Assembly (NCBI GenBank): GCA_964035545.1
Contig: OZ037767.1
Location: forward strand, 22,013,628-22,077,627
DNA: 64,000 bases
Origin: Bugula neritina
Lineage: Eukaryota > Bryozoa > Gymnolaemata > Cheilostomatida > Bugulidae
Reading direction: 5' to 3'
Shown in pieces: positions 38,341 to 51,710 of the stretch; within the stretch, counting starts at the first letter, position 1, and every line of letters starts with the position of its first letter. The translations under genes were made by a program, and so were the position numbers. Below the pieces are notes generated by a model that had not been told where the DNA came from, did not search any database, and saw only the letters and a program-made list of their open reading frames with translations.

Positions 38341-39229
38341 AACTCACTAGTTTTTATTGTCAAAGTTTTGGTTTTAAATTTAATTTACTTTTAGATGTAT
38401 ATGTATGAGTATCAGTATGTTAAAGCTTGACACTTACTCTTAGATAGTAATACTTTGACTTTAAGTTTTATTCTTTGAAATAATTTTTATCCTATAGCTG
38501 TTAATATAATTATCAATGTAAATAATAATATGGCAGTTGTGTATATAGAGTTAGTATATAAGATTAGGTATTATAATAATAATTGACATTAAAGCAGATG
38601 ACAAGTTAAAATCGATGTATTTTTAATCATGTTATGACTTTTGGTTTTTAATGATGACAGTTAGTAGTTACCAATACTAATATGATCAAGTTACTGCTAT
38701 CATAATGATGTTGACAACTATAGCTCATAGAGCTTAATTTTTAAATAAAAATCATCATGATAACCTTACCTAATCCAATTACTTATTAGCTTCAACTCTA
38801 GTAACTGTCGCAAATTGGAATTGATATCTTTTCCCTAAACATTGTTAGATCACTGGACAGTGGTTGACTGCCATTGTGTAAGCTTTTTGCTACAAAGGCA
38901 ATATTTAGGATTGCTCCATTATGCAATTGAAAATGAACATTAAGACATTTATTTTGTGCTAAGCCGCTATGTAGGTATTATAGTTAGTTTTGAGATGTAG
39001 TGCTACTAGGTTTCTATTTTGAAGCATCTTTTCATACAAATTTTGGCAAGAGATAAAAATGTTAGTAGGTTATTATGTAATCATTAATTTGTAAAACTAA
39101 AGCGTTTGATAAATTGTTCTATTTTAGTTGTGTGAATTTGCTTGATTAATTATTACTGACATATTTGCTCTTCTTTGTGAATAAGTGGAGTGGTGATTTT
39201 AATATCAGGCTTTTTGACAGGTTTGAAAT
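38341..39229. other. Intergenic DNA upstream of the CAD gene
   Basis: AT-rich and without an open frame. TTTTTGACAG at 39211-39220 could be a 3' splice site, implying a non-coding first exon further left. No clear TATA or initiator can be named. Confidence 0.5.
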
Positions 39230-42200
39230 ATGACAAAGCCTATGAAAGTACGTAAGAAATCTGAATTACATTCTCGTTATGGAATTGTCTGCGCAAACTT
39301 GAGACAATGTCAAACTAAAGGATGTAAAAAACTTGGGGTAAGCTTGCTTCGCTCTGGTAAATCTCATGTCTAAACTTAAAAATCAACATTCTTGTTAGCC
39401 AAATTATCAACTAGCAAGTTGAGTTGGCAAACCTTGTCATCAGTCAGTGTGACATCAGTTTTCATAGTAAGTTCATTTGTCTTGCATTTCATCTTATGAA
39501 ATTGGACTTGACTCAACGTTTATGCTGTCATAGTGTTTTAAGTAACTTGCCATTTTAGGTTGTTGTCTCTTGGGGTTTAATTTTTGCTATTAGGACCTAA
39601 CCCCCTAGTTATTTCTTCAAGTGCAATATGATAAGAATTTTTAAACGAAGGCAACTTTAATGCAAGCATAGTTTTCTATTATATTTACATATTATATATG
39701 CATAATGATTATAAAGCATAATGGCATATTTATAATATTTACAAAACAATTATATGTGTTCGTGAGTGCATGTATGTGCATTTACAGTCCATTGTTTTAT
39801 GCAGTTCATCTTGCTATTGTTCAGGTACAAGAAGAAGAGTTAAGCTGCATAACTCTCCAAGATGGTACTGAGGTTGATGAAGAATATTTTCAAACGCTTC
39901 CCAATAACACTGTTTTAGTATTTAAAACTCTTTCAGATACGCCTGGTACGTGTTGTTTTACTTGAAGAATGTAATAATTTTTATTGGTTTGTAGAAATAG
40001 GTTTAGTTATTGGAGTTAGTCTCAACTAATGCGTCTCTTTCCTACAGACAATATGGCTGAGCAAGTTTCAAAGATTCTCTCTGCTGTCACCATGGACAAA
40101 GACATTGCCAATCTTTTGATTGAGAAAGCCAAACATATACCCCCCAGTACATTGAAGACTCTACTACTCACCGTAGCACAGTGTTCTAAAAGCAAACATG
40201 CTGCAGATCTAGAGCTAAAGTCTGAGGATTTCTCTTGGTTCAAAGGTAAGATAATTTTGTTCAGTTTTGCCAGCTTACACTAAGCGCTTGAAAGGGTTTT
40301 ACCATATGGCTCTGTATGCTAGACTTGGTAGATGATAGTCTGCCATTAACATCAGTTGTAGTGATAGAGAATTATTACACCTTCTGTAATTTAAGTTATT
40401 TCTAACAACTCTTCCTTAGTATTTACTAGAGCTGAGTCTAAGTCACTCTGACTTAAGTGCTTGCTGACTTGAGTACTTGAGATTTCTCGGCAAAAACCAA
40501 ATTACCAAAGTACTACTTTGACCTAAAATCTTTTGCCTAATCAATCAATTTGAACTGAAACTTTGATTTGGAGTTTTCTGCAGCTGTAAATTTAGTTTGA
40601 AGTCATAGTAATAGATAATTTGGTAATTGCAGAGTAATGTAGTTTTGGCGGAAACTTATAGTTGAAGTTTGTTATATGCTGTTTGATAGCTGCGCTGTTT
40701 TTTTGTAAACTTGCATTTCCAGTCTTCCTATTTTCAAATGTGCCGGTTTTTTATTGCTACACTTTATCACTGAAAATGATTTGATTAAAATTATCTAAAT
40801 TCACATTGCAGGAATGCACCCTCGTTTTACGTGTAAGTCTAAATGGATGGAGTTTAGCGCAATGAATAGGGTGAGGTCCTATTTCAAAGAGGTAAATAAT
40901 ATTAACAGTTGCAGCTAATAAATTTGAAATGGTATGATTTTAATTGTGTTTTTAATTGGGGATTTGTAAATCAATGTTGCTAGTTTCAATGAAATTATAT
41001 CAAAATCCCCAACAACTATCAATTTCAATATTACGTAACACATGATATGCAAATATTGTCAATATCACAAAAAGGTTGTTCATTTTTTTGGTAATATTTC
41101 ATACCTTGTGATATGAAAGAAATGAACAGTTAATTTTAGCCTGTTTTACAGGCTAAAGATGCGTGGAGCAGAGCAGGTTTCAACACTTCCCAGCGTAAAG
41201 CTGTAAATGAAATAAGACTATTGTGGGAAAGGAAACTTAAGGAAAAAGAATTTTTGAAATATTATTTCTCTAGAACAAATCAACAAGACTACACATTCTG
41301 CGATAAATACGGATGGTTCGAATGTGAAGGGGTAAATTAAGTTTTTTATGCTATATGTCTACTTTGGCAGCCAACATGAGTTGCGTGTACAATGGTGTAA
41401 ATACAGCAGGTGTAAACATACAAGCTTCAAGTATATTGTTCATTATATCTATATGAATTTGTCACATGGCATAACTTCTCTGCATTTCAGAATGTAACTA
41501 TTATTCATTTTAACTGCTTCATGTCTTAACTTGTCAGTTTGTAAAATAGTTTGTAGTCGATTGAGAGCATTGTCAGTAGTCAGGATGAGTAACAGTTACT
41601 AGTGCATAGTCAGTTCTATGGTATTAGTTGTTAGTATGAAAAATAGTTAATAGTATCAGTTGTTAGTATGAAAAATAGTTACTAGTATCAGTTGTTAGTA
41701 TGAACAATAGTTAATAGTATCAGTTGTTAGTATGAAAAATAGTTACTAGTATCAGTTATTACTTTGAACAATAGTTACCAGTACCAGTTATTAGCATAAA
41801 CTATCTAGTTAGCTCATTGATATTTTCAGTAATCACTTTCATATGATTATTTTTCTGATCACATAAATGTTTTACTTATATAGTTATTTTACTGATTATA
41901 TAAATGTTCTCTTTATACAAACAGTTATTATTTTATGGCACTATGTTGTTTATATGGCATTGCCACACAGTTAAAGCCCATTTGTGTGTTTCCGCTCATT
42001 TTGGTCCTTTTTTAACCACAGTGTTGAAAACTTACTAAAAAGCTGTGTTACGCTAAGGCGTTTTCGTGTTGAGGTTTTCCTACAATGAGTAATTCTTAGC
42101 TATTCTTTGTTTATTTTATGAGTTTGTTTGTAGGAGTATTCACGAACTAATTGCCCTGAAAAACATTTCATCAACCCCTATGCCTCTTACCAAGAGAGAG

Positions 42201-43015
42201 CTGTGTTTAGTACATGGAACATGGATCACCAGTGAGTACTAAATCTTCTGTTATCAATACCCATCTGCATACAGCAGCTGTTTTAGGATTTGTCCCCTCG
42301 CTAACACTGAACAGAGCAATATGGATTCTACCTTTCTCAATTATACGAAACTATATCTCCAGTAAATACTATGGAATATTTTGTGCATTTTAGTGAGTGT
42401 CCAATTCTCACGAGTTATATTCTAGAGGACACAACTTCTTATAAAATGATAACGGTTTGAAATTTATAGTATATAGCTGCCTATCACCACAATAAAAAGG
42501 TTTACTACTAGAAGTTGCTTTCGATTTTAACTTATAACCAAAAATATTGGTAAAATTAATTGATATAATAAATAGCAAATTAAATAGTGACTGTTCCTGT
42601 TATCGAATTTAAACATTGCATTTTAATTTTTTTTAAATGATTTCAATAAACATTTTAATTTACACAAAAACTGTTTTTCAAATATAATATTGCAGATTAT
42701 ACTATAAGTATGATAACTATAGTATTATAACATATACAATAAGTATGTTTGGTAATATAAGGTATGTTGTGCTAGTTTTTGCAATTTCTGATATTGTATA
42801 GGATAGAAAAGGCGAGAACTGTTTTGCCAAAGATGGTTAATCTTATAAAGTCTGGACGAGATGGTGAAGTCCGGTGGGACTACTTTTTCGAGCTTCTATT
42901 TACACGGGATAATCTACGTCTGGTGCACATTGCTTGCCACGATAAGAAAGAGCACACTAGTGCTCTGCTTGATGAAACGAAATATCTTAAAAATGGTCTA
43001 ATGACTCTTAGCTAA
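39230..43015 (+). CDS. DFFB: Caspase-activated DNase (DNA fragmentation factor beta subunit)
   Basis: Seven exons: 39230-39337, 39825-39945, 40048-40245, 40812-40891, 41152-41331, 42134-42231, 42802-43015. All junctions are GT..AG and in phase, giving 332 residues against 338 for human CAD. Exons 1-2 (residues 1-76) form the CIDE-N domain, with LQDGTEVDEEYFQTLPNNT, which binds the inhibitor ICAD. Exons 3-4 give the helical dimerisation region (WFKGMHPRF, NRVRSYFKE). Exons 5-7 give the beta-beta-alpha-metal nuclease, with YGWFECEG, KHFINPYASYQ (His240), FSTWNMDHQ (Asp260, His261) and LVHIACHDKKEH (His308, His313); these line up with the catalytic histidines of vertebrate CAD. Known role: after caspases cut ICAD, CAD cuts nuclear DNA between nucleosomes. 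No key residue is missing. The gene converges with ODF3 about 1 kb downstream. Confidence 0.96.
41590..41800. repeat. 32-bp tandem repeat in CAD intron 5
   Basis: About five to six copies of a unit containing CAGTTGTTAGTATGAAAAAT followed by AGTTACTAGTAT or AGTTAATAGTAT. The two alternative endings alternate along the array, so a 64-bp higher-order unit is possible. It lies well inside the intron between exons 5 and 6. Confidence 0.85.
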
Positions 43016-44014
43016 TTGTTGAAGTTGATGAAGGATTTAACTGCTTCAAAAATAGTTTTATATTATTTTATATTTTTTTCTGTAATGAAATTGTATTTTG
43101 TGGCTATTTGTACCATTTGAGGATTGTACACTATATTATCAGCACGTTCTATGCTTGTTTTTACATTATAATAAGTTGAAGCAATTTTAAATTTGAATGC
43201 ATTCCCTATCATTTCCAAAGGGTGTCAACTTGAAATTTATCAAAATATTAAAATATAGCATATCATTTGCTATTTTTGAAATTACACATTTTATCAATTT
43301 TTATAACAAATATGAATGTCCCAAGTTTTTTAAACATAGCTATTTTGCAATCAGAAAGTTTTATTTTTGTAAGTTGTATTAACTAATTACATATTTTTAT
43401 ATAAATTGCAATTCATATCATAATAAAACCATTTAGTTTAAATATAGTTTATTATTGTACTCAGATTACTGTAAATAAGTATTGTGAAATGAAACGTTCA
43501 ACATTCATTTTGGCTTCTCACAGAATTCACATCGGTTTCATTGTCACACACAGTAGGTCAGTGAATTACAAGCTATTGAGTGCAATTGGTAGGATTATTC
43601 ATAGTTGCAAAAGCGTGCAGACATGCTGAGGTGTTTTCAAAATAATCATAATATAGCATAAATATTTAAGATTATAAGTAAATATATATATAATTAAACC
43701 ATAAAAATTATCATTTAAAAGCATCATTTTCTATTCACTCCTGACTGAGAATAAGAAGTTAAAAAAAGTTAGAGCAAAAATAATGTGCAAATTGGGTGTT
43801 TATTACATTATTAAATCACATTAATAGTAGTGGTTGTACTACACTTTCACTGCTATGAAGATATATGTTCAAAATAAGTATAGCTGTTTGATAATTTCAG
43901 TAATACCATCAATTACATTTTCCAGTAGAGTTCTCCTATACCATATTATTATACACGATGTGCCTAATTTCTGAGTTGATGTAAAGCGATGAGCTTAGGT
44001 GAAGATCTACTTGT
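43016..44014. other. Gap between the convergent CAD and ODF3 genes
   Basis: It holds the two 3' UTRs. An AATAAA at 43422-43427, about 400 nt after the CAD stop codon, is a candidate polyadenylation signal for CAD, though AT richness makes chance matches likely. No other feature is seen. Confidence 0.5.
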
Positions 44015-46802
44015 TTATTCAATAACCTCTACTATTAGAGGAGCTTCATATTGAGTATGGCGGATTCCAAAGCTGTAAGATGGTGCAGCTGTCTTGATTC
44101 GACCAGGTACCTGTAGAATCAACAATCAGTGTTTAAATTTTATACAGTTTGAGTTGTTTTTTTTTGCTGTAGCGTTTGTATTGCACTTTCCAGAATCTAA
44201 TTTTACAAATTAAATAGCTTGAATTTCAAATATACATTGTAACTAATATTTATCACTGCTAAATGTTATTGTCATGGCTCGCAGCTCACAAGTTTTGTTA
44301 ATTTTTATTTGGGATCTATGATAATAACCAGTCTATATTATCAATATAAATACAATTTTGTTGTAATTTACTAAATTCATGGCACTGTTTGAAAGCAATT
44401 TCTCAACAGCTTGTATTAGGATTACAAATAGTGGAGAAAGCAAATACGTAGTTCGAATTCATTACTTTAACAGAAGATTTGTGTTGTTTTCAAATATCAC
44501 AACCTGTATAGCTAGACTTTCCCATAAAACATAATTGCTAAACCACAAATAGTAATTTTAGATATGAAAATATGACATTGATATCCAGTGAGCATAAAAG
44601 AAATTCAATAGACTCGGAACTTGACTTACACATATAGTATGAGCTCCAGGTCCAGGCTTTTGAGTTGTGTCCCCTGGCATAGGATTTCTGCTGACCATAC
44701 TGTATTGTGGGCTTTTGTCTTTATAAGTGCTTGGGGCTGTAGTGTTGTAAGCTCCCGGGCCGGGGGTCTGAAAGAGCAAACACATATAAGACATCCGTAT
44801 TAAACAGCTGTAAGAGTTTAGTTGTACAGTATAATATTGTAAAATGGCCATAATCCTATTATATTGCTTATTAGGCTAATGGCGCTCCCTTTCCCTCTTC
44901 CTGAGCTCTTCCTAATCTAACAGTAATTCTCTCATGCTTTTTCTTCCAATAACCATTACATTTCTCTCAAACATGCAGTTATTAACATTTATAGCCTTCT
45001 TTTTCTGCACCTTCTTGATATGACATTGAATAAAGCCTCACCCCACCCTGCTAAGTAAGTTGGTATTGCACAGGTCTAAACCTCACTCAAATCATGATAC
45101 TTTATTTATGTCTACACGTTAGTTTTATTACAGAGATTTGTTTTGATTAAGAGCTAGTAACAGTTCTCCCGTATTTTCTCCTTCTAACAATTTACCATTG
45201 TGTAAGCTGCTTCTATCTCAAAATTTCATCTGGTAACATTTTGGGATAAATGTTAGAACAGCTGCTTGCTGTACAATACAAAAGACATCAGCCTGTTATG
45301 TCAGTATAATTACAATACAATTAATATGTGTATTATTAAAGAAGTGTATTGTGTGCTCACTCGTTTAAGGTCTTCATGGAAGCTGCCAATCTTGCTTCTT
45401 CCAACCATAGAGTAGCAGGGTGCCTGAGGTTTGCCTGATTGCTTAGTCTTCATCAACATGGCTGGCAAGGTATAGCTGCAACACATGATTAATGTGTCAA
45501 AAATAACTTTTAAAATGGAGCATGCGTTTGCAACAAGTTTGTTATAAAGTAACTACCAAGTCGCTGCTATAAAATAATCAATAATAAAAGTACTTTGAAT
45601 ATTCAAGTATTAATGACTGTGCAATAAAACTAGCTTGTACGAGCTCTAAATAAATCTATTTTAGATAAAAATGGCACAGGTAATAATGGCACGGGTAATA
45701 ATTAACTTTTCATATTAAATGGTAGGTAAAAAAAAGCAGACAAAAATCAACCTGTTGTATTAGATGGTACGACTTACGCATTTGCTGCTGGGACATGGTC
45801 ACTTCTCCGCTGCCGATGTCTAGTGCCGAAGGAGTATGCGGGATGTCTAAAGTAGGCTTGCTGGCCAATACTCTCAGGAGCGTATGCCCCTGGTCCAGGT
45901 ACCACTAAACTGTTGTATGCAAGGAATATCTTTATTATATTGTAAGTTATGTATGCATGAATAGACTAGCATATTAAAGTAGTGCAACTGATTGTAGAGC
46001 AACAGACCAGAATATCCAGTATGCTCACTAGACTGTGTTACTGTCCTTCAATTTAGTAAGGAATAATGGTAATATAATATGCTAACAAACATATACTAGG
46101 GTAAGTAAGAATTAGCAGTTTTAGAACAGCATTCTAAAGAAATTAACTTTTAAGGATGCAAATTTTAATTTAATATGAGTTTGAAGTATTATTCTTCAAA
46201 AAGTAAAGCGTTATATACATATATAAAAATGAAAACTTCAAATGAAGTTCAATTATCTTATATTGTTTATGAAGTTCTTTAAACTTTAAATTTAAAATGT
46301 GCTTTAATTTCTTTTTATTAGATTTGTCCACCATATTTATATTGCAGGTTGTAATTTAAAGAATTTACATTCTTGTAGTTGGCAAGAATAACTTCATTCA
46401 GTTTGATTGAGTAGAGTGGTAGTTAAAGTCTATTTTTAACCGAATCCTAAGTTATTACCATGGTTTGCAACTAAAATAGTATATTCTTAAAAAAGATTAT
46501 ATTATTTCAATAGCAATCTACCTCTTTGGCACTCTATGCCTGCTAGAGAGGGAATAATGCGGGGTACCATCTTTACCATCTCGAAATGTTTTAGCATCTG
46601 GTTTATGGGCGGGTCCTGGGCTACAGTCATCTGTAAACTTGGCTCTCTTCAGCCCGAATGGATATGCTGGACCTCTATAGTGCACACTTCTAATGTCATG
46701 ATTGTTCTGACCAATGAGACCTGGCAGACCATAACATGGTCCAGGACTAGAATACTCTGCTGCTATTGGTCCTCTCCTCTTTGTAGGCTGCCAGGTTGCC
46801 AT
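44015..46802 (-). CDS. ODF3: Outer dense fibre protein 3 (STPGR-repeat ciliary protein)
   Basis: Five exons on the minus strand: 46522-46802, 45778-45909, 45361-45475, 44630-44767, 44015-44110. All junctions are GT..AG and keep phase, giving 253 residues; human ODF3 (CIMAP1A) has 254. The N-terminus MATWQPTKRRGPI followed by YSSPGPCYGLP matches the family start. STPGR-type Pro-Gly repeats recur through the chain: SSPGPCY, CSPGPAH, VPGPGAY, TPGPGAYN and KPGPGAH. Between them lie the family blocks PAYSFG, YSMVGRSKIGSFHEDL and YSFGIRHTQYEAPL. The protein is known as a structural component of the sperm tail and ciliary microtubule doublets. It should be expressed with other ciliary genes. Nothing is broken; the exon-to-exon phases (2, 1, 0, 0) all fit. 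Confidence 0.95.
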
Positions 46803-49800
46803 AGTTACCTATCAACACATCCAAGACTCATGTGGCCTCGTTGGGTTATTGTTTATTGCTAGCATGCATTCTGAGAGTAATGATATTTTCATTCTCACTG
46901 ATAGCTACTAGTAAATTCATGTTAGTTATAGTGTTATGTAGGCACTGTGTACAACACGTAGCTGTTTTAATAAGCTCCGTTTGCAAAAGAATACAAAATC
47001 ACATAAGTTTGAAATAATGAGTCAAAGTTAACCCCACATATAAAAGTATTAGGTATTGAACAATTCACTAAAAAGGGGAGCCATCCTTTTACACATAGTC
47101 ATACTATTACTACAAATACTACGTCTCTATGTGTTGTATTATATGAATGGGTTTTTTATTTGATGCCTAGAGACAGTGTCAATTGAATAAAGCCGCAACC
47201 ATAGCTTCATTTAGGAGCAGTAGTGGAGAAATTGACATAGCCTAAGTTTTTTATTTTCTATTAAATTTTGAGTTGGGACACAGTTGAAAAGGTTGAGAGA
47301 GCTGACTCTCTAATTTTGCTACATTTCTAATCCAGAGCACAAGCGTTTTTAACTTTTCCATTACTGTACCTATCTTAGCATAAGTAAATGCAAACTGCAA
47401 CCATAAATCCATCTTTATGAGCATTCCTATGAATCCATTCGAAAAGCATACGTGAATGTCATAATACAGTCATATTATCCTAAAAAGTAGCTCATTTGTT
47501 TTTATATTGTCAGTATTATCAATACGTTTACAGGACGGGCTATGAACTATAGTATAATTATCCAACACTGTGTTGGTGTTCATAGGCTCCTACTGGGTTC
47601 ATTAGTCTACATGGCTTCTTTGTATAAAAACAACAATGTGAATCTGTCCAAGGTTGTGCACTGGATTAACTGGTTATGCAATAACATTATAATGAGCTTG
47701 CAACTTCAAATTCATCACAGCAAAACCTTCGGACATTTTATTTCACTACTTTTTGAAAGTTCTGTATTAAATTTATTGTCAACTGAAAACTATTTTATTG
47801 TCATGGTAATTATTTATTGTTGCTGAGGGCTCCAGGAAGGAAAATATATTGCCTCAATCACTGCTGCAACAGAGTTTCAAAGGGTTATACATTTTCCTGA
47901 ATGCCACATCACTCTTTTTTATGTTCACATGTGGCCAGCTAATGAGGTTTACTTTGCCAGTTTCAAAATTGGTTTTTCAATATAGAAAGTACTGAAAATA
48001 TTGTTTAATTTCTACCTAGAAAAAAAGCGCTTCAGGTGTACCTGTAGCATAAGTCGTCAGTTAAATAGATTTTCTAACCTAACATTGTAGTTCAGCCTCA
48101 ACAGAGAGCTAAGATTTATAAAACCCATTTATGAAGTAATTAAAATTGATTTGAAATATGATAGTTGACCTGGAGAGAAATAAAATTAGTATGAAGCCTA
48201 GATCTCTGCCCTAGTATTTACTAAGGTGATTGTAGCTTTATGTAGCTATTCTTAAATGTTTCGTGTCGAACGTGTTTTTAGTCACTAGTGGGACCGTACA
48301 AATAAACTTAGATGATTCAACTTTTAGTTTCTATAGTGCTATACTCAAATATAATTATTTTTTTATATCCCTAATGTATTATTAAGTCTAAACAACACAA
48401 AATCTCAGCTTCTAGATAAACATTTTTACAAAATCAAGAGAGCGCAATCTTAGTTTTATGAATATGAATTATTTTTTATAGAAAGACTTACCAAAATGCT
48501 CACTGCTTGTTAATGTCAGCTAAACTCTATTTTTCTAGCAATATCCACTTTTCAGTGCTGGTTTGTTTTGAGCAAACTGCCTGTATCTATGCACAGTACG
48601 GGATTTGCCAATTCTGAACTAACTAAACTATCAAAATAGAGACCATTCAGCAATTTAAGGTAATTAAGTCCTAAAGAAACAGCCCTTCTTTGTAGCTCTT
48701 GTTTATTTTTTAATACAAATTTCAACTCTGATAAACAATGTTACAAATGCAATATCTTTCTAATAACCATGTTTCTATTGTATTGAGTACGGGCTTTGAC
48801 TATGAGCCTCAGTAGTGACAAATGAACAACTTTAGTTTAGGAATTTGATAAATTAGAAAATTTCAAGAGTAATGTAAATAGCAACGACTGCGCTGTATTG
48901 AAATTATGACTATTGTTGTAACCTAATTTGAGCTAATCATTCAGGCTTCATTTGCACTTGACAATTCCTTGTAACCAATAGCAGACAATTAATAACTACA
49001 ATCACGCTAGATAAGCAGTGCTAACACAACGGGGAGGCAAACACTACTCAAGACTTATGCATTTGCAGCAATAAAAATTAATTATAGATACTTGTATTTG
49101 CTTACTGACACATTTGTTCTGAATGTTCCATATGCTGTGATTAACACATGGTATTAGCTTGCAAAACTAAAATTATTTTCAAATGATTCCCAAATTATCA
49201 TATGAACATTGGTTTTCGAAGTATTTGCTAGACTTGCAATTAACACTTGCTTAATATCAAGTAATTGCAACTTGGTAATTTCGTAACCATGGTAACAACA
49301 GACCTTTCTTGTGCCATTCAATAACATAGGCGGCACTGTACTAACAATGTTATTCATTGTATTTAATGTAAGCTAAGCTCTGAAAACCTGTGAATGGTAA
49401 AACACGCTCTGATCTTTACCGACTATGATAAGGTAATAAAGACTTGTAAAGTTAATTATATTATTGTTGTAATATAAGCTGTTACAAAAGGCATTTTGAG
49501 GTATGTAGTGCCATCACTGCATGGCCTAACCCACACCTGGTTGTATAGTAATCCATATGAATTATTAATCATTTGCATGTTCCAACTTCAGCAAAACATA
49601 GCTATGATCAGTCATGACCTGTCCATGAAATGCCATCACTCTAGTATACAGATAAATAGCAATCAATTGGTTGTTGGTTAACAATGATATACTGAACAAC
49701 TACAGTAAACTACAAACACAATGAGTATTTGAAACAGTTTTGTAATCTTATTATTTAAATACACGATATATTTTTATTTTTAACATGCTCATGCATATAC

Positions 49801-50137
49801 TTGTATATATCTCATCATATTTAAAAACTAATAATGATACTGTAACTCACTTATAAGATAACACTCATTATAAAGCTACATACTGTATAAGTATAATACT
49901 ATGTATCAACCACCAGAAATAGTTGTGTGATAAACACAACTCACTATAATAAATTGGCTCAGTAAAGCAAATAAATAAAATATATTATTTCGAAGTTCAC
50001 AAGTTACATATACGAAATAGAACTGCTGTTACACAAGTTTAAATCTCAACTTGGGTAAAAAAATCATCTTTTCTGGATTTTCACACTCTACTAAAAGTAT
50101 CAACTGCATGTCTGGTGTGTATATAAAACAGCATTTT
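46803..50137. other. Non-coding DNA, no gene seen
   Basis: 3.3 kb of AT-rich sequence between the first exon of ODF3 and the last exon of the secreted protein gene. The open frame at 47542-47826 (+) has no recognisable character or flanking splice signals that I trust. The left end should include the ODF3 promoter and the right end the 3' UTR of the secreted protein. Confidence 0.5.
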
Positions 50138-51710
50138 CTATGTTATGTATTTCAAAAGACCTGGATTGGTAGCTATATATCTATCTAAGTAACCACCTGC
50201 GAAGGATGTCAGCTGTCCGTCAGGAACTTCCGCTGCAGCAGGCGGCTCAACAGGAGGCTTCCTTGCAGCAGACGACTTAACAGGTGGTTTTCTTGCAGTA
50301 GGCAGCTTGCCACCAACTTTCATTGCAGCAGGTGGTTTAACAGGAGGTTTTCCTGCAGCAGGTAGCTTAGCAGGAACATTCATTGTGGCAGGGGGTTTAA
50401 CAGGGATTTTCAATTTAGCGGACGACTTTACAGGAGAGTTGTCAAAGTGATGGTGCTCTGTAACAGGTTGAGTGAAAGAATCAGCTGTAGTCACATCAGT
50501 AGGAGTTGTCATACTAGTAGTTGTAGAAGAAGTGACATCTAGTTTTATTTTCCTCGGCGTTTTATTTCTGTTCACCTTTTTATGTTTTCGCTTGTTAGAA
50601 AATTTTTTGTTGGATTTGTGGCGAGGATTTCTTTTAATTTTTCTTTTTTGAGGTTTTGATCTGTGTCGTTGTGCATCTTGCCTTGTTGACTTTTTTATGT
50701 TTTTGTTTTGCTTTCGATGCTTTACTGGCTTAATTTTAGTCAACTTAGTTTTCTTTATTCTAGGTTTAACATTTTTTGAAAAGCTGTTATCAAAATTTGG
50801 TGGAGAAATTTCGTTTTTGAAACTTTCAAAATCAGGAGATACCACTTCAACTGGAAAGTTGTTGATGCCCTCCTCAAATGTAGAGTCATCAAAGCTATTT
50901 TCATCAAAACCTACATCATTCATATTTGACATGAAATCCGTAGCCTCCAATTCGTTTTGCAGGTTATTTGAAAATTCTGCATCATTGAATTGATCTCCAT
51001 CTTTAACATTAATGTTGGTTGTCTCAATCACTCTTCGTTCTATAAAACGACAAAAACAATTCTCACACAAATAAACCATTTTAAATAAAAAATTTATCTA
51101 CTACTTCAAATAAATTATAGCATACATTATTTAACAGAATAATTATACTAATTTATAATAATTGAATTGTATAAAATGACTTAGCTAAATTTTCACCATG
51201 TATTTGTGTAATTTTTGAAGAAGAGTCATCTACTCCTGAAGATCTGCCTTGTACGGACCTTCCATTTCCCAGTCCCTTAACTTTACCCTAGCCAAAAAAC
51301 ATATAGAAGACATACAAAGAACACCTAGAGAACAATGGATAAGATATTATAATATTATAGATTAAATATTATACACATAGAGAGCATATAGTTAACCTAA
51401 TATATAGAGAACATATAAAATTAAAATATAGAGAACATAATATTTTTAAAAAAAATGCGCATAAAAACCACTATTTGTCAAAAAACAAACATATCAATTA
51501 GTTTTAAAGATTTATTACATACAATAAAGCAGGCAAAAGGTTTAACAGAATTACTTTTGCTTTATATGAATTTCCAGATGTGAGTGCTGAGTGGATAATA
51601 TTAGTAGCCGCCCCCAGTATGTCACCAACCTGATGCTTCCTATTAGTTCTCTTCGATGCAGTGTCAGCAACCAAACCAACTAGCAGAATCAACCAGATTT
51701 GTACTTTCAT
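50138..51710 (-). CDS. Secreted Lys/Pro/Ala-rich protein of unknown function
   Basis: Three exons on the minus strand: 51555-51710, 51197-51287, 50138-51039. The sites are GT..AG with matching phase (0, then 1), giving 382 residues. The start MKVQIWLILLVGLVADTAS is a clear signal peptide. Four compositional blocks follow: an acidic Asn/Asp/Glu/Phe stretch (about 83-172), a very basic Lys/Arg/Asn stretch with almost no hydrophobic residues (about 173-250), a Thr/Ser stretch (about 251-284, with HHH at 275), and imperfect repeats of KPPVKPPAAMKV and KLPAAGKPPVKP type (about 285-356), ending in a short Gly/Tyr tail. Only the signal peptide and the two small first exons look ordinary. I do not recognise a domain. 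Secreted proteins with such blocks occur in extracellular, adhesive or mineralising matrices, but that is analogy only. Confidence 0.8.

Noticed and set aside
47542-47826. 94-codon plus-strand frame
   Set aside because: No recognisable motif or plausible splice partners, and composition is like the surrounding intergenic DNA.
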